Assembly: GCA_015501585.1 (NCBI GenBank) | Contig: JADNRY010000155.1 | Coordinates: 84,994 to 148,993 of the forward strand | Direction of reading: 5' to 3' | DNA length: 64,000 nt | DNA from: Rhodocollybia butyracea | Lineage: Eukaryota; Basidiomycota; Agaricomycetes; Agaricales; Omphalotaceae | Shown here: positions 33,898 through 46,708 of the stretch, piece by piece | How the letters are laid out: each line of letters starts with the position of its first letter | Numbering within the stretch: the first letter of the stretch is position 1 | The notes under the pieces: model-generated | Seen by the model: only the letters and a program-made list of their open reading frames with translations | The model's database searches: none | Told to the model about the DNA's origin: nothing | Made by a program: the position numbers and the translations under genes

Positions 33898-36034
33898 ATG
33901 CTCAAATTAGACCTGACACACACTCTAGCTGTTCTTTTTTTCACTTTGACTATCGCTATATGCGCACGACGGAAGAACTCACGGCGGCTGCCACTCCCTC
34001 CGGGCCCAAGGAAGTTACCAATCATAGGGAACTTGTTCAATATCCCTAGCAAAGGTCATATTTGGCTTGAATACGGGGAGATGTGTCGAAAACATAGTGA
34101 GGACTAGTACTTGTGGCTATGATCAGGGGAATACTCACGGAGATCACCAGATTCTGACATTATCCACCTAAGTGCTCTTAGAAACTCCATTATCATTCTC
34201 AATTCTGCAAGGGCGGTGGGCGATCTCCTGGAGAAGCGGTCCTTGATATACTCGAGTCGACCTCCTACGGTGTGTGATGCCTGGCTCGTTCCACCATGTT
34301 TGATTTTCCTGATCCAAGTCGACAGGTCATGCTAGGAGAACTGATGGGGTAAGCATTTAACACGTGCTAACCGGGACTACCGATATCAACCTACCCTCTA
34401 ACACTACAATAGATGGGGGGCCACGTTTATATTCCGACCCTACGACGATGAATGGAAAGCTCAGCGGAGAATACTCACACGTGCAATACCTCCGACAGAC
34501 GTGAAGCGTTTTCACCCGAAACAGATCACTGCGACTCATGATCTTCTTCGAGTCCTTGGACAGTCGAACGATATCATGAAAGATCTACATACGTGAGTAC
34601 CCCAACAACTCAGAGGTAAGCAGACAGATTTAATCATTCCATCTAGATGGGCTGCCGTGTTCATCATGGATGTCACTTATGGGATTCAAGGAGAGGAAGC
34701 CGTGCCCTACCTCAAGACCGCAATCGAGGCATTAGACTCTATGGCCATAGCCGGAACTCCAGGCGCATTTTTAGTTGACCAAATTCCCCTTCGTGAGTGA
34801 ATTACTACTACGCTCGGAAATCTGACATTGAATAAAATCTAGTAAAATATGTACCGGAATGGTTTCCAGGAGCCGAGTTTAAGCGCAAAGCGAGAGAATG
34901 GAATCTTTTGCGCATAAAGATGACTGAAGACGCTTACCGCGTGACCAAAGAACGAATGGTAAATTCTTGTTGGGTTGTCAAACCGTTATTGACATGGTGC
35001 ATTAGGCCGATGGGACTGCTACCCCATCTCTTACATCGGTTGCCCTTGAACAGATAGATCTTACCAAGGACCCAGCGCAGCAAGAAGAGCAGATTAAGGC
35101 GGCCTCTGTCACGGCATATGGAGGTAGGATAATTTGCATACTTTGTTGACTTGCGACTCACTCGATCTCCACAGGTGGCTCGGACACAATAGTTGGAGCT
35201 TTGGGGGCCTTTATCCTGGTAAACAAACCAGTTTTCACCCCATATATGCATTCCTTTTCACGAAATACAGGCTATGTTGATGAACCCGCACGTTCAAACC
35301 GAAGCCCAGCAAGAGCTTGACAGCGTTTTGGCACCAGGGGATTTACCGACTTTTTCCCTCGAGCCAGATCTTCCATATATCTCGGCAGTTGTCCGGGAGG
35401 TACTGAGGTACCGGCCTACTTGGGTAATCATCGATATGTGCTCACAATACAATTGCATGTACTAGGCATCAACCAGTTACGCCTTTGGCCTTTCCACATC
35501 TCGTTACCGAAGAGGATGTTTATAGGGGATACTTGATTCCTAAAGGCTCAATTGTCATGCCCAATGTCTGGTACGCACATGCTACCTGCTTCATTTGTTA
35601 GTTCTGAGCTATACCTACTAGGTCCATCTTACACAACGAAGAAGATTATCCGGATCCATATCGGTTCAATCCTTCTCGCTTCCTTGATGCCAATGGGAGT
35701 ATAGACCCAAATGTAAATGATCCTACGAATTTCGCGTTCGGATTTGGGAGGCGCGCTTGTGTGAGTGTCATTTCTGTTCTCAAAATTTCGGTGTGAACAT
35801 TATTGATACATTTATTGACAGCCTGGTAAAGATATTGCACTTGCATCGCTGTGGATTGGGGTGGCATCTATCTTAACCTGCTATAGAATTGAGCCAGAGA
35901 TAGATGAGCATGGTAACCTTATGGATCGAAAAGGAGAATGGTATCCAGGGCCAACGCTGTTTAACCACCCACTTCCTTTCAAGTGTCGGTTTATTCCTCG
36001 CTCTAAAGACGTAGAAACATCTCTAGACGTATGA
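33898..36034 (+). CDS. cytochrome P450 (P450-3), OrdA-like, divergent member
   Basis: Twelve exons encode 512 aa: 33898-34096, 34151-34269, 34326-34348, 34413-34592, 34647-34792, 34843-34958, 35006-35123, 35175-35218, 35271-35407, 35466-35570, 35622-35760, 35822-36034. I chose ATG 33898 because it aligns with the paralogues and lies a normal distance after CATAAAA at 33849; the in-frame ATG 33868 would sit only 12 bp after that box and add 10 residues. The anchor, hinge (PLPPGPRKLPIIGN), GGSDT, EVLR, PDPYRFNPSRF and heme loop FGFGRRACPGKD are intact. Exon 11 is one codon longer than in the others. Intron 3 is only 64 bp and lacks the hairpin element. This is the most divergent of the five. 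Confidence 0.92.
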
Positions 36035-36039
36035 AAGTT

Positions 36040-38060
36040 CATTCGAGGCATACATATTCTAAATACAAGAGGTCAAAGCTACACTATGGTTTTTATCATA
36101 CTACACTGCCGTGACAATCTATCCAACTGAGGCTAGCCCAGTCCTGTTGATCCCAAGCACGAAATAACCGAAGCTAGGTCTAAAAACCGTAATTTAGCCC
36201 TCAGCTGTGGTCAACGCAAATTAAGCTCAGGTGCAAGAAGCTTATGCTGGGTATTAATTGAGCGTTGTGCTTGGGATTACTGTGCACTGCCTCACCTGAT
36301 TGTTCCGGCTCTTTTAGCTCTTCCAGTTCTTCCCTCTGTTTTCGTTCTCGTTCCAAAAATGCTTTATATTTCTAGTTACTGTTACTACACGTTGCACATC
36401 GCTATTAGTTACTACTCTGTATTCCCACGTAAACATATCGTTCACCTAGATTCAACGATAAGCAAGTAATGATTTCTAAGGAGAAATGCAAACATACCGT
36501 TGGAAACTCGTGAGTTGTACTGCAGGAAAGCCGTTAGAAAACCAATAGTGAGAGGTGTGAGAAAACTGATGAAAAAAAGAACAAACCGCGTCAATAACTG
36601 TAGCGCAGCAACAGCAGTAGGCCCTGGTCTTGAGATAGCACAGCTAGAGGCATGCAGACAGATATAGACAACTTTGAGCATCGGTCTTCAAATTGAAGTC
36701 GGCTGGATAGATATCAGAATTAAACCTGAAGAGCGTTGAAGTTGCTTCATTTTTGGTGAAGTTTGAGCTTCCGCTTTGCCGTGAGGAACGTTTGAGATTC
36801 CACCTTGCCTTGAAGCTACAAACGCCGATTCTTGAAGAATGTTGCTTGATTTTGTACTTGCGATATTGACATGTGCAATTCGGACGATCCTCATGCGTAG
36901 CTCTGAGCGCCGACAACTTGACGATAAGTGTTGATGCAAGGATGATGGACATTGAGAGAAAGAAGTTGAACATACGTGACTCATCATTCACATGTTCAGA
37001 TCACAAGCTCACATGTTCAGCTCACGCATCACAAACCTTTGGGCGGGACATTGTTTTTCACAGTTAGCAGTATTGCACTGAGTGCTTTGTGCAATGTAGG
37101 ACCAATATAGTACAAAAAAAGTTTGTCCTAAGCGGTAACTAATTATTTCAGACTCGGTTTCAACTTGCGAGTGTGGGCCATCGCGCCAAGCGCGTGGCAG
37201 GTACAAGTCCTACGGAAACTTCTATGCACTTTGAAGATCAGGGGAAGGGGAACTTGGAAGTTCAGGAGATAAGAGCTGATAAGAGCCATTCCACAGTGTG
37301 CAGTACAGAGCATCAAGGCTACAGCGTATATAATCTTTGTATGCCCAACATTTGTAAAATTAAAGAGATCCGGACTAACATCATTTTGCACTCCTCAAAC
37401 CTAACTTTCAATGCATCAGGGACTACCGCCGTCCTCACACAACTAAAAACTTACACAGAACGCACTACATATGCAATGGACTATACGACATCATTGACAT
37501 GCCCTCAAATTCAACAATCAACTCTTTCTTCCTTTCCACCTCTACATTGATATCTAGATCAGTGTTCGTACAAGCCTGAAATACATACAGAACTACCAAC
37601 CCAGGGTATCTGTACTAGCACACATCAATCTGACGGTGCGGCCTACTCGTGTTGGCTTTGCCCGATGACAGTAGTGTCAGAAATCACTTTGCTCAGCTCT
37701 CTCTGACAAGCACCCTAGGACCAGGTGTCCGTGTGAGTAAGAGATCTGATCGTGTTTTTGTCGAGGTAGGTTGGATAGCAGAATTATCTAAATTAGCTCT
37801 ATCTAGTGCTGATGTCCTGTTTTGGGTGTATGTGGGGGAATGCAGCTGGAGATAATTGAGTTTGGGTTGGATACAGGGTCTGATTATGTAGTTGTACTAG
37901 ATCAGAGGGAGGGAAGGGAAGAGGAGGGGGTTAGGTGTAAATGAACTGTAGGGAAGTCTTGATGTGTTATAAGCAAAAGCGGCAGTGTGCAAAGTAGAAC
38001 ACAAAGAACATTTCAACTCACAGATATTATAGCTGAAGAACAAAGAAACCACAAATTCCT
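36040..38060. other. gene-poor region downstream of P450-3
   Basis: No protein family is recognised. Several ORFs of 60-125 aa overlap on both strands without convincing composition. Confidence 0.45.
36136..36284. mobile_element. candidate MITE-like inverted-repeat element
   Basis: TCCCAAGCAC near 36153 is inverted as GTGCTTGGGA near 36270, and CAGT/ACTG outer ends are compatible with terminal inverted repeats of a ~150-bp element. I cannot define a clear target duplication. Confidence 0.35.
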
Positions 38061-38064
38061 GCAT

Positions 38065-38650
38065 CCGCTACATTCAGGACTCATAAAAGTTGCGCTTCCA
38101 GCAGCACACAAGGCAAAATGAGAAACAAAGTCAAATTAAATGGAATGTCGACGAGGTTGGAATGGAAACCCCGAGGTCACATGACAAACGCTTTGACATC
38201 CCAAATATATCAAAACTAATCTCCTTATTAGGTCAACCCAATTTGGACAAGAGGAAGCCTAATTTAGACAAATTCTCACGTGAAACCGGCCATAAGGATG
38301 AGCCTTCATTTCATTCAGGACTCGTAATTATTAAGATGAATAAACACCGTGTCACATGTGGCAAAAAGAATGTACAGCACCGATAATCTGCACATTAGAG
38401 GTGCAACCACAACAGTGTTTGATGCAAGAAGTTCAAGAGTAAAAAGGTATCAGATGCGGCGAAGTTTTGGGTAACATGAAATAAGTGGGCACATCAGAAA
38501 GTCACATGTCAAGCGCTTTGACATTTCTAAATATGGGGAAACGATTCTTCCAAATTTGGGCAAGATCAACCCTAATTGGGAAAAAATTCCCACGCAAAAC
38601 CGGCCATAAGGACGAGCCTTCATTACATTCAGGACTCGTAATTTTTTATG
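38065..38650. repeat. diverged direct repeat of ~170 bp
   Basis: About 38150-38335 and 38470-38645 share AACCGGCCATAAGGA followed by GAGCCTTCATT and CATTCAGGACTCGTAATT. A third short match (CATTCAGGACTCATAA) lies at 38070. Each copy opens a small ORF but no family is apparent. Confidence 0.7.
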
Positions 38651-38674
38651 GCTCAGCGCCAAAAGATATTTAGC

Positions 38675-38730
38675 CTGGGGACATCCGGAACCTTTCAGCC
38701 CGAGCCGCAAGGGAGGGTTTGGCCATGTAT
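38675..38730 (+). repeat. dispersed ~50-bp repeat, copy 1
   Basis: CAGCCCGAGCCGCAAGGGAG followed by GGTTTGGCC is repeated at 41709-41766 with few changes. The intervening 3 kb is not duplicated. Confidence 0.75.
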
Positions 38731-38739
38731 ACATGCGAC

Positions 38740-41700
38740 TAGTACTATATATTCCAAACAGTACATACCGTGTTCAATACATACCCATGCACTAACCATT
38801 CATAATCTATTAAGCAACTATAAGCTGATATGTGCTCCTAAGGCCAAAAAAACGTACCGTCGTTGCCCAAAGAACGGAAGACTCTTAGAGCTAGAAAGGT
38901 GAAGAAAAAAAAGAACGACAAACCATGTCAATAACCACGAGAGAATGTTGAAGCTTGAAGAATAAACATCTTGAGGTGTCAATTCTCCAGAGTAGCTTTA
39001 CACAGAAATTTGGGCCACCGATATAACACAGGGTCTTGCGTTGAAGCTTATTCAGTCTTCTTGAAGGGCGTGGCCTTGATTTGAGACACAAGGAAGGATT
39101 TGAGTTGCGTTGAAGAGCGTTGAAGGCACTTGTAGCTTGCTGAACAATGTTGCGCTAGTCTTGAAGTTCAATCAGTTCCGTCCTCGCAGTCTTGAAGACT
39201 TGCTGAGCTTTGACATGGAGCTCATGGACGTTGAGAGAAAAGAGGGCCTTACATCACGCACAACTTCATGACTCGTAAATTTTAAAACCAACATATCACG
39301 CGACTTGAATGTAGTCCTGAGGGCGGTAAATTGGTCATACCGAGGCCTATGACTCAAGACAGAAGCAAACCCACCGAGGCCTCAGACCTCAGGCTGGGCA
39401 AACAACTTAGTACCTATACTAATAGGTAGAGCTAGCCCATTCTACATTTACATATTTGTGTGACTCAATATCTTTGCTTGCATTTGACTTGCATTTTTGA
39501 TCATTGGGCAACTTATACTTACTTACTGTAACTGTATTTCTTCTGGTCCTTCAAATATCTTTTCTCTGCTGAATATCAGATAATTTTTTGCGGTCACACA
39601 CCTACATACTCTAATAGGCTTGATTCAAGCTGTATAATATTTTATTGACTGATAAAAAGGTGAAGAATCATAAATTCGGAAATTGGGCGCTTATGCTACA
39701 TTTCTGGCGGCCGGCTACGCCGGCATAAACTGAAATACATGCACTCCGAGTACAAGAGGTTTTTATGTCCTACAAGGAGGCACATAAAGATCCATCGTAT
39801 ATGAATACTTCTCTATGAAAATACCCTGCAGCAGTAAGAAGATGGCTCCCAAAAGAGCTTTATGAGTTCTCAAGCACAAGCAGCATTCTTAATAAGGCCA
39901 AATTTAGATACGAGCAATGCTGCTTGTACAAACAAGAAGTACGTATACATATTTTAAGTTTATGCCGGTTCCTAGTGTGTCGGACAGGCTACAACCTTCT
40001 ATGAGTTGGACCTGCCTTTTTCTCCCAAGTCACGGGGTCACCTGAGCCAGAATCGGTCTTAATCGGTCAAATCGGTCCTTTCGGTTTTGATCAGTCCAAT
40101 TGGTCAGACCAATTTGGTCTTGGTTTGGCGGGGCAGCCCTGAGGGCATCGGGCGGTTCGGGTGGACTACAGTACCAAAAGAAAAATATCCTACGCATTAT
40201 CCAGCCGTTTGAGGCTAGGGTCCAATTTTTTGCGCCTCAGCACAAAATCATACTAGCAGTGGGCCATCGCTGTCGCGTGGCAGTTACTCGGGCCAAAGCG
40301 GAAGGTAAGATATACAAGTAATGTAGTCTCCCGTAGGCAGACTCTAAAACCTCGTCAAGGTATAGTAATGGACAATAGATAGATAGATAAAATTTTTTCT
40401 TCAAGTCGACAGAATCATATTTATTCTGGAGATAACTCTCTTTCGCGGTCATGTTCTTGAAAGTTGATGTTCATCTCACTGTCTGGTGTCGCAACCACCG
40501 CAATCCATTGGATGCCAAATGAGATTTTTTCTATATCATACACAAATAAGAGCTAACAATCCTCTTGGAAGTTCCGCAAGTTTTTTGTTGACTCTGAAAC
40601 CCATGGCAGCACTAGTCTTTTGTTCTCTTTGTCCATGTCATCTGGCTACAGCAAAAATCTCGTCGCTGTCATGTTCAGCATACCATCTGTGCATAATATG
40701 TATATGGTAATGTGTTTTTCTTTTGTTTATCCTGCCGTGCATTGACAACTGTACTTCCCAGGCGCACTCCGCATGCGCCGCTGTAATATGACTCTGAGCT
40801 TTGCTTCCCTGCGCTAGCGCACCCGGGGAGGAGCTACTCTTCTTTCGAGTTTGAGGTGGTAAGGATGGCCATATGGTCCAGCCAGTGCTCCTGATGCTGG
40901 ACGAGAAGGAACGAAGGATGCATGTGGACAAAGTGAGTAAACAATGTTTATTCACCGACATCTTGGGTTTCAATCTCATCAATCCAAGGAAACAATGATA
41001 CCTGATACCTGAAACTCTCCAAGAAAAATCAGGATAAATCCATACATTCTGCAACCGCTTCCAGCAAGGTAATATCTATGCTCTTGAGTCCTCAAGCATG
41101 TCAGGACAGCCTCTAAAACATAGGATTTGCGAGGATACCGAGCCATCTACTACATCTCTCAGTACACCTTCACAACGCCACAGCCAAACACACCTTCTTC
41201 GTTTGCCAGACATCTGTCACTACTTCTTTGCAATCGTTGATGGATGCTCAGGTGGGTTTTTGCTCATAAGTAGTGCAACTTGACCTATACTAAATTTTGC
41301 TCTCATTGATTTTCGATGATCTTTCACCTATCGAATTCGTTACCACGCACGTCAACACCATTCTATACTACCTAAGCAGCAGTCAACTCTCCCCACACGC
41401 GCACTGACATAACGCGCTACGGAAGCTGCTACGGAGTGTCGAACGTTCAACGCAGAACAGGACATGGGGAACAGATTTTTTTTTCCTGCTTGATATTGAG
41501 CAAAGTACAAACATAAATAGTAAGACGATAGCTTTCACTTCGATATGCTGCATTCGTTTGGATTTGTTGCTAAGCTGTGTAAACACCTACGTCACCTACG
41601 TTTAATTTGCATTAATGCTCCACAATCAACGGAAGTAATTACCTTAACAGGATTAAGGTACGCTTTTTCCAGGACTAGAAACTCGGCAATAAATTGCCCT
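38740..41700. other. gene-poor region
   Basis: No gene recognised. A run of TCGGTC/TTGGTC-type short repeats lies at about 40050-40130. Other ORFs are short and overlap on opposite strands. Confidence 0.45.
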
Positions 41701-41708
41701 CGTAAATT

Positions 41709-41766
41709 CAGACTCGGTACGTCCGGATCTTTTCAGCCCAAGCCGCAAGGGAGGGTTTGGCCGTGT
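41709..41766 (+). repeat. dispersed ~50-bp repeat, copy 2
   Basis: Matches 38675-38730. It ends about 60 bp before the sequence where homology to the other P450 promoters begins. Confidence 0.75.
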
Positions 41767-41927
41767 AGTAAACTTTTATATGATGCTGTGATGGGCGCTT
41801 AAGTTCCGTAAGTGTGGGAACGATCTACGCCCTTGTAGGACAGAACCTAAATACTTGAGAGTAATAAGTAACGGTGCAGCAGTCATGAGATAGGTACTGA
41901 ATCTATCTTTAGCCGATCTATTCTTCT

Positions 41928-41934
41928 TATAAAA
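41928..41934 (+). promoter_or_regulatory. TATA box of P450-4
   Basis: TATAAAA lies 35 bp before the predicted ATG, within a promoter stretch conserved with P450-1 (GGACAGAACCTAAA … GTGCAGCAGTCAT … CTTATAAAACGGA). Confidence 0.65.
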
Positions 41935-41968
41935 CGGATAATCTCGACTGAGGCGGCTGTAACCCTTC

Positions 41969-44210
41969 ATGATGTTAAATTTTGATTCGCATGCTTTAGC
42001 CCTTCTTTTCCTCACCTTGGTTCTCGTTCTATGGAGACGATGGAAGGATTCGCGCCAATACCCTCTGCCTCCAGGTCCCAAGAAGCTTCCTATTCTAGGG
42101 AACTTGTTTGATATCCCCAGAAAAGGTTTCATTTGGCTTGATTACATCGAGATGTGTCGGAAATATGGTAATAATTCTGCTGCAATCTCTACTACAATCA
42201 ACGGTATGCTCAAGGGGCTCGTCAGATTCTGACATTATTCACCTGAGCGCTCTCGGAAATTCCATTATTATTCTGGATTCTGTGAAGGCGGCCAGCGATC
42301 TTCTTGAGAAGCGGTCCTCTCTGTACTCGAGTCGGCCCAAATCAGTATGTGATGTCTATCTGGCCACTATCTCCCTTACATCATACTCAGTTCTTTGTAT
42401 TTTTTACAGGTTATGCTAAATGAGCTAGTAGGGTACGTGATTGATGTTTTTGATCTGGTGTAGTACCGCCGATTTTTGCATTTTCTTGAACGCCCCAGTT
42501 TTACTGAAGCAAAAATATCGGCGGTATGTATCAGATCTCCACGCCCTCTAACAATACAATAGGTGGGGAGCCATAGCTATAACACGGCCCAACGACGACA
42601 TATGGAAATCTCAGCGAAGAATACTTACAAACGCAATCTCACCAACAGATGTGAAGCGTTTTCATCCGAAGCAAATCGCGACAACTCATGAGCTTCTTCG
42701 AGCTCTCGCTCATTCCGATGATATCATAAGAGACTTGAATATGTGAGTATTTATAAGCATAACGGAGAAAATTTACTCAGTATATCTAGGTGGACTACTG
42801 TGCTCATCACGGATATAACGTATGGGATCCAAGGAGAGGAAGCCCAGCCGTTCATCAAGACCGCCATCGAAGCAGTGGAAACTATAACCATCGCCACAAC
42901 TCCGGGCGCATTTGCAGTAGATCAAATCTCCATTCGTAAGTAAACACCATGTATTTTATATTCATCCCGCTCGTATAACATCCTGAATCCAGTAAAATAT
43001 GTACCGGAGTGGTTTCCAGGAGCTGGATTCAAGCGTAAAGCAAGAGAATGGAATCTTTTGCGCACGAAGATGACTGAAGATCCTTTTCGTGTAACCAAAG
43101 AACGAATGGTAAATTCCTTTTTTTTGGACTGCCACATCTTCCCAGTCATTGTCATATCGCTACTACCTTTAGGCCGCTGGGACTGCCACTCCGTCTCTTG
43201 CCTCCATTGCCCTCGAAAAAATGGATCTTACCAAGGACATAGCACAGCAGGAGGAGCTCATTAAGGCAGCCTCTGTAACGGCTCATATAGGTAATATCCC
43301 ACTTGATTAGGCTACTAGACTTGCAGTTCAGTGTTCACTCAAGGTGGTACAGACACGATAGTTGTGACCATAGCAAGTTTTATTCTGGTGAACGGCACAG
43401 TTTCAATACCTTATATGCACTGCTAACAAAACACAGGCTATGTTGATGAATCCAGACATTCAAACCAGAGCTCAACTTGAACTAGACAGGGTTTTGGCAC
43501 CAGGAGATTTACCAACTTTTTCCCTCGAGCCAGATCTTCCATACATCCAGCAATTATTCGGGAGGTATTGAGGTACCAGAGGATCTTGGTTCAATATTCA
43601 TATAAACTCATAACCTGTACATGCAGACATCAACCAGTCGTGCCTCTATGTTTCCCACATCTCGTTACTGAAGATGATGTCTACTCTGGATATTTAATTC
43701 CCAAGAACTCAATTATTATGCCCAATGTCTGGTAAGCATACAGTCTACCTCTATCACTTGGCTCTAGTTTCTGAAAATACGATACTCAGGTCAATTTTAC
43801 ACAACGAAGAAGATTATCCAGATCCATATGAATTCAACCCTTCCCGTTTTCTTGATGCTAATGGGAGAATAGACCCCAGTGTCAAAGATATAGGTCCTGC
43901 GTTCGGATTTGGCAGACGCACTTGTGTAAGTGTCATTCCTGTTCTCTGAAGTTTTGGTGGAGTTGATTTCGGTGTTCTTTATCGATAGCCCGGTAAAGAG
44001 CTTGCAATGGCATCATTGTGGATTAGGATAGCGTCCATTTTAACGTGCTACAAAATTGAGCCAGAGATTGACGAGCATGGTAACCTTGCGGAGCGAAAAG
44101 CGGAGTGGTATCCTGGGCTGACAATGTTCAACCACCCACTTCCTTTCAAATGTCGGTTTATTCCTCGCTCCAAGGACATAGAAGCATCTCTGGATATGAA
44201 ATTTACTTGA
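41969..44210 (+). pseudogene. cytochrome P450 (P450-4), single frameshift
   Basis: All twelve exons align with P450-1 and -2: 41969-42167, 42226-42344, 42410-42432, 42563-42742, 42790-42935, 42993-43108, 43173-43290, 43344-43387, 43437-43572, 43627-43731, 43790-43925, 43989-44210. Exon 9 is 136 nt instead of 137 because CAGGCAATT has become CAGCAATT at about 43550. The frame then meets TGA just before helix K, so the ExxR and heme-binding parts (still encoded downstream as FGFGRRTCPGKEL) would not be translated. Everything else, including splice sites, GGTDT and the anchor, is intact. This is either a very young pseudogene or a sequencing error in a GG run. Confidence 0.85.
42464..42526. mobile_element. 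hairpin micro-element in intron 3 of P450-4
   Basis: Same TA-bounded inverted repeat as in P450-1 and P450-2. Confidence 0.6.
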
Positions 44211-44451
44211 GAGTTGTACTGTGTAAATCTTCGAATACAATAGTATGTAGTATCTCATTACAACGCTGTAAGGGCAAACGGTACTTATGATAAGGTATGT
44301 AAATTGTTTCTCAACATAATGATCATTCACGATATGATGACCTTAACATGTGAAATGAACGCGAAGAAAATATAGGAATGGTGAAGTTAAACACACCAGC
44401 TGAGTTCAACCGATTTCATCAAAACGAAATACAATAAAAAAAGCCACGGCC

Positions 44452-44950
44452 CTAAGCTATCGATGAATCAACATGCCAAGCCAGCCAAAGAGTAGGGACC
44501 AGTCGACTTGCATACCCGCGACAGCCTGATAAAGAGGTTTCGCCCCAAGCGTAAGGATCTGCGAATGTACCCTCCCAAGCCCGTCCGCGAAGAACACTGC
44601 GACCGAATGCAGCATGAAGTTTAGAATGAGTACGCCAGTACTCACATCCAGCCGCAACAGGTGCCAACTGGAAAGCTTCGAGTATCTGTGAAAGTTGGAA
44701 AAGACCGACCAGAATATGAACACCATGATCGTGCGCGTGAACTGTTGACCCATAGCTTTGCTGCGCACATAGAAGAGGTCCCTGTCCCTTGTCCCTGCCC
44801 CATGTAGCGGCGGAAGTTAAACCGGCAGGGAACCGAGACACCATGAGCGCCGCGCACACCAACAGGCCATCGGTGCCGATAGTCATCCAGCTTAATATAT
44901 TGAGTACATGCACATCTACAAGTGATTGTAACGCTTACATTAGCCGTTTA
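44452..44950 (-). CDS. antisense hypothetical ORF downstream of P450-4
   Basis: Homologous to 27670-28200. The most protein-like frame ends at 44457 and contains HSVAVFFADGLGRVHSQILT, LGAKPLYQAVAGMQVDW and LLFGWLG. An upstream part in another frame contains GTDGLLVCAALMVSRFPAGL. The two could be joined by an intron or a frameshift. It looks hydrophobic, perhaps membrane-associated. The family is unknown. Confidence 0.35.
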
Positions 44951-45584
44951 CTCTAAAGTCATTTGCATGACGGTTGTCTGAGCTTTTGTTTTCCTCCGTT
45001 GGGACTGGCTAAAAAAATTCCGTGTCAAATCAAGGGATCTTGAATGAGGCAGGGCGTACGGGCGGGCCACTTTCCATTGTTTCCACAATCAAGCGCATAT
45101 TGTGGGGGAAAACACTGCAACAGGACTGGCTTCGGAGGGTTGTACGGAGCTTGTAGGAGAATGGCAGTATTTGACGAGGCATGAAGATCTGCGGCGATAC
45201 AGTCTGGTTGGGTTTCTTTAACCTTCTTTTAAGAAATTTGAAATGAATTCCGTTGACATTTCGTAGACTGCGTTGCAGCCACAAGCACCAGCTGCTTCAT
45301 TGATCCTAGTCTTCCTGTGAAGTTTGTTATAATTTCATAACTTGAAAACAAGAGTAATCATAAGTACCTTTGAAACCATCTCTCCACCCGAAAGCTCCCG
45401 AAAGTTAGACATTAAAGACCGTTGATATTTGTCTGGTCTCGAAGAGCTTTTCTGTGATCTAATTTACAAAATTCAGGTTCTTGAATAGACGAGAGATGTA
45501 GTCAAATCGTTGAAGGGCGCCTAACGACATTAGCGCTGTCTTATCTTATTTCTTATCTTATCATCAGCACACAGATTTACCATG

Positions 45585-45970
45585 GTTGCCGCTCACCATT
45601 CCGTACCCTTCCACTCTCTCTCAAACTAGGCACGGAATCATGCCGTGATCTCAAATCAGTTCTCAATGCTTAGGCTCAAGCAACTTGTGCTGTTATATGG
45701 ACGCGAAATATATCAGGACGTTGGATGTCCAGAGTATATCGAAGCAAGGGATCATGAAAGATAGCGGACCCAGTAGCGAAATCACAAGTTTATAAAACAG
45801 TTGGAGCAGCAGATGGAAAAGGAGAACGTTGACGTTGTGGCCGAGGTGTCGAGGATGCAGTCAAGTCGAAGTTGTTGATCGCGAGGTTGGAGAGAGAGGG
45901 AAAAGAGGAAAGGGTTAAGATCAGGAAGGAGTAGAGGGTTTTGGTCCAAGTTGGGCGAATCCTTTGAGCT
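45585..45970 (+). pseudogene. 3' fragment of the Ser-rich coiled-coil gene
   Basis: Aligns with 31391-31650: the CCGTACCCTTCCACTCTC stretch, then the coiled-coil segment around ATGGAAAAGGAGAA and TTGTTGATCGCGAGGTTGGA. Stops and frameshifts are present and the 5' two thirds are missing. Confidence 0.7.
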
Positions 45971-46029
45971 CAAGGGTAGCGTGTGAGTATCTGTATCACT
46001 GTACCATAAATTCAAGCTCTTGATCCCAA

Positions 46030-46395
46030 TGTGAATATAGGCTCCACTGTACAGTGTAAATGATCCCACAAATTCTGCGTTCAGATTTTGGAGGTGCGCT
46101 TGTGTGAGTGTCGCTTATGCTCTCAAAATTCAGCGAAACATTATTGAAACATTTATTGACAGCCTGACAAAGATATTGCACTGGCATCGTTGTGGATCGG
46201 GGCGGCATCTATCTTGAATTAGCTTGAATTGCTACATAATTGAGCCGGAAATGGATGAGTATGGTAACTCCTTTAAAGGAGAGTGGTATCCGAGGCCGAC
46301 ACTGTTCAACCACCCACTTCCTTTCAAGTGTCGGTTCATTGCTCTCTAAAGACGTAGAAACATCTCTAGATGTAGGAAAGTTCATTTGAGGCGTA
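46030..46395 (+). pseudogene. sixth P450: exon 11-12 fragment, closest to P450-3
   Basis: The sequence matches the end of exon 11, intron 11 and exon 12 of P450-3, including the NVNDPTN-type insertion upstream of the heme loop and the terminal KDVETSLDV. The heme loop is damaged (FGFG region reads as a frameshift), a short duplication of TTGAATTAGC breaks the middle, and no upstream exons are present. Confidence 0.8.
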
Positions 46396-46659
46396 CAAAT
46401 TCTGAATCCAATCTCTAGACCTGCCGTCCGTAATGCGGCTGCCGGCAAGAGGCCAAAGCTGCACTTATCAAGTACTAAGTAGATCAGACGGGCAACTGTC
46501 GTCAAAGGCTTCATGGAAATTTTTGTGACTTTTATGGCCGATGTGTACTCAGCATGAAGTGCAATGAGAGTTTCCTACAAAGTAAAAGCAGTGGGAACGA
46601 TCTTCCATCTTAACTGTCACGCGTTCCTGAAGTAGTAATGTCATGCGACCTGGGCTTCT

Positions 46660-46666
46660 TATAAAA
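46660..46666 (+). promoter_or_regulatory. TATA box of P450-5
   Basis: TATAAAA lies 43 bp before the ATG of P450-5. Confidence 0.6.
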
Positions 46667-46708
46667 GGACATGAATGTCTCAACTAAGACCTGTCTGCAT
46701 CCCTCACA

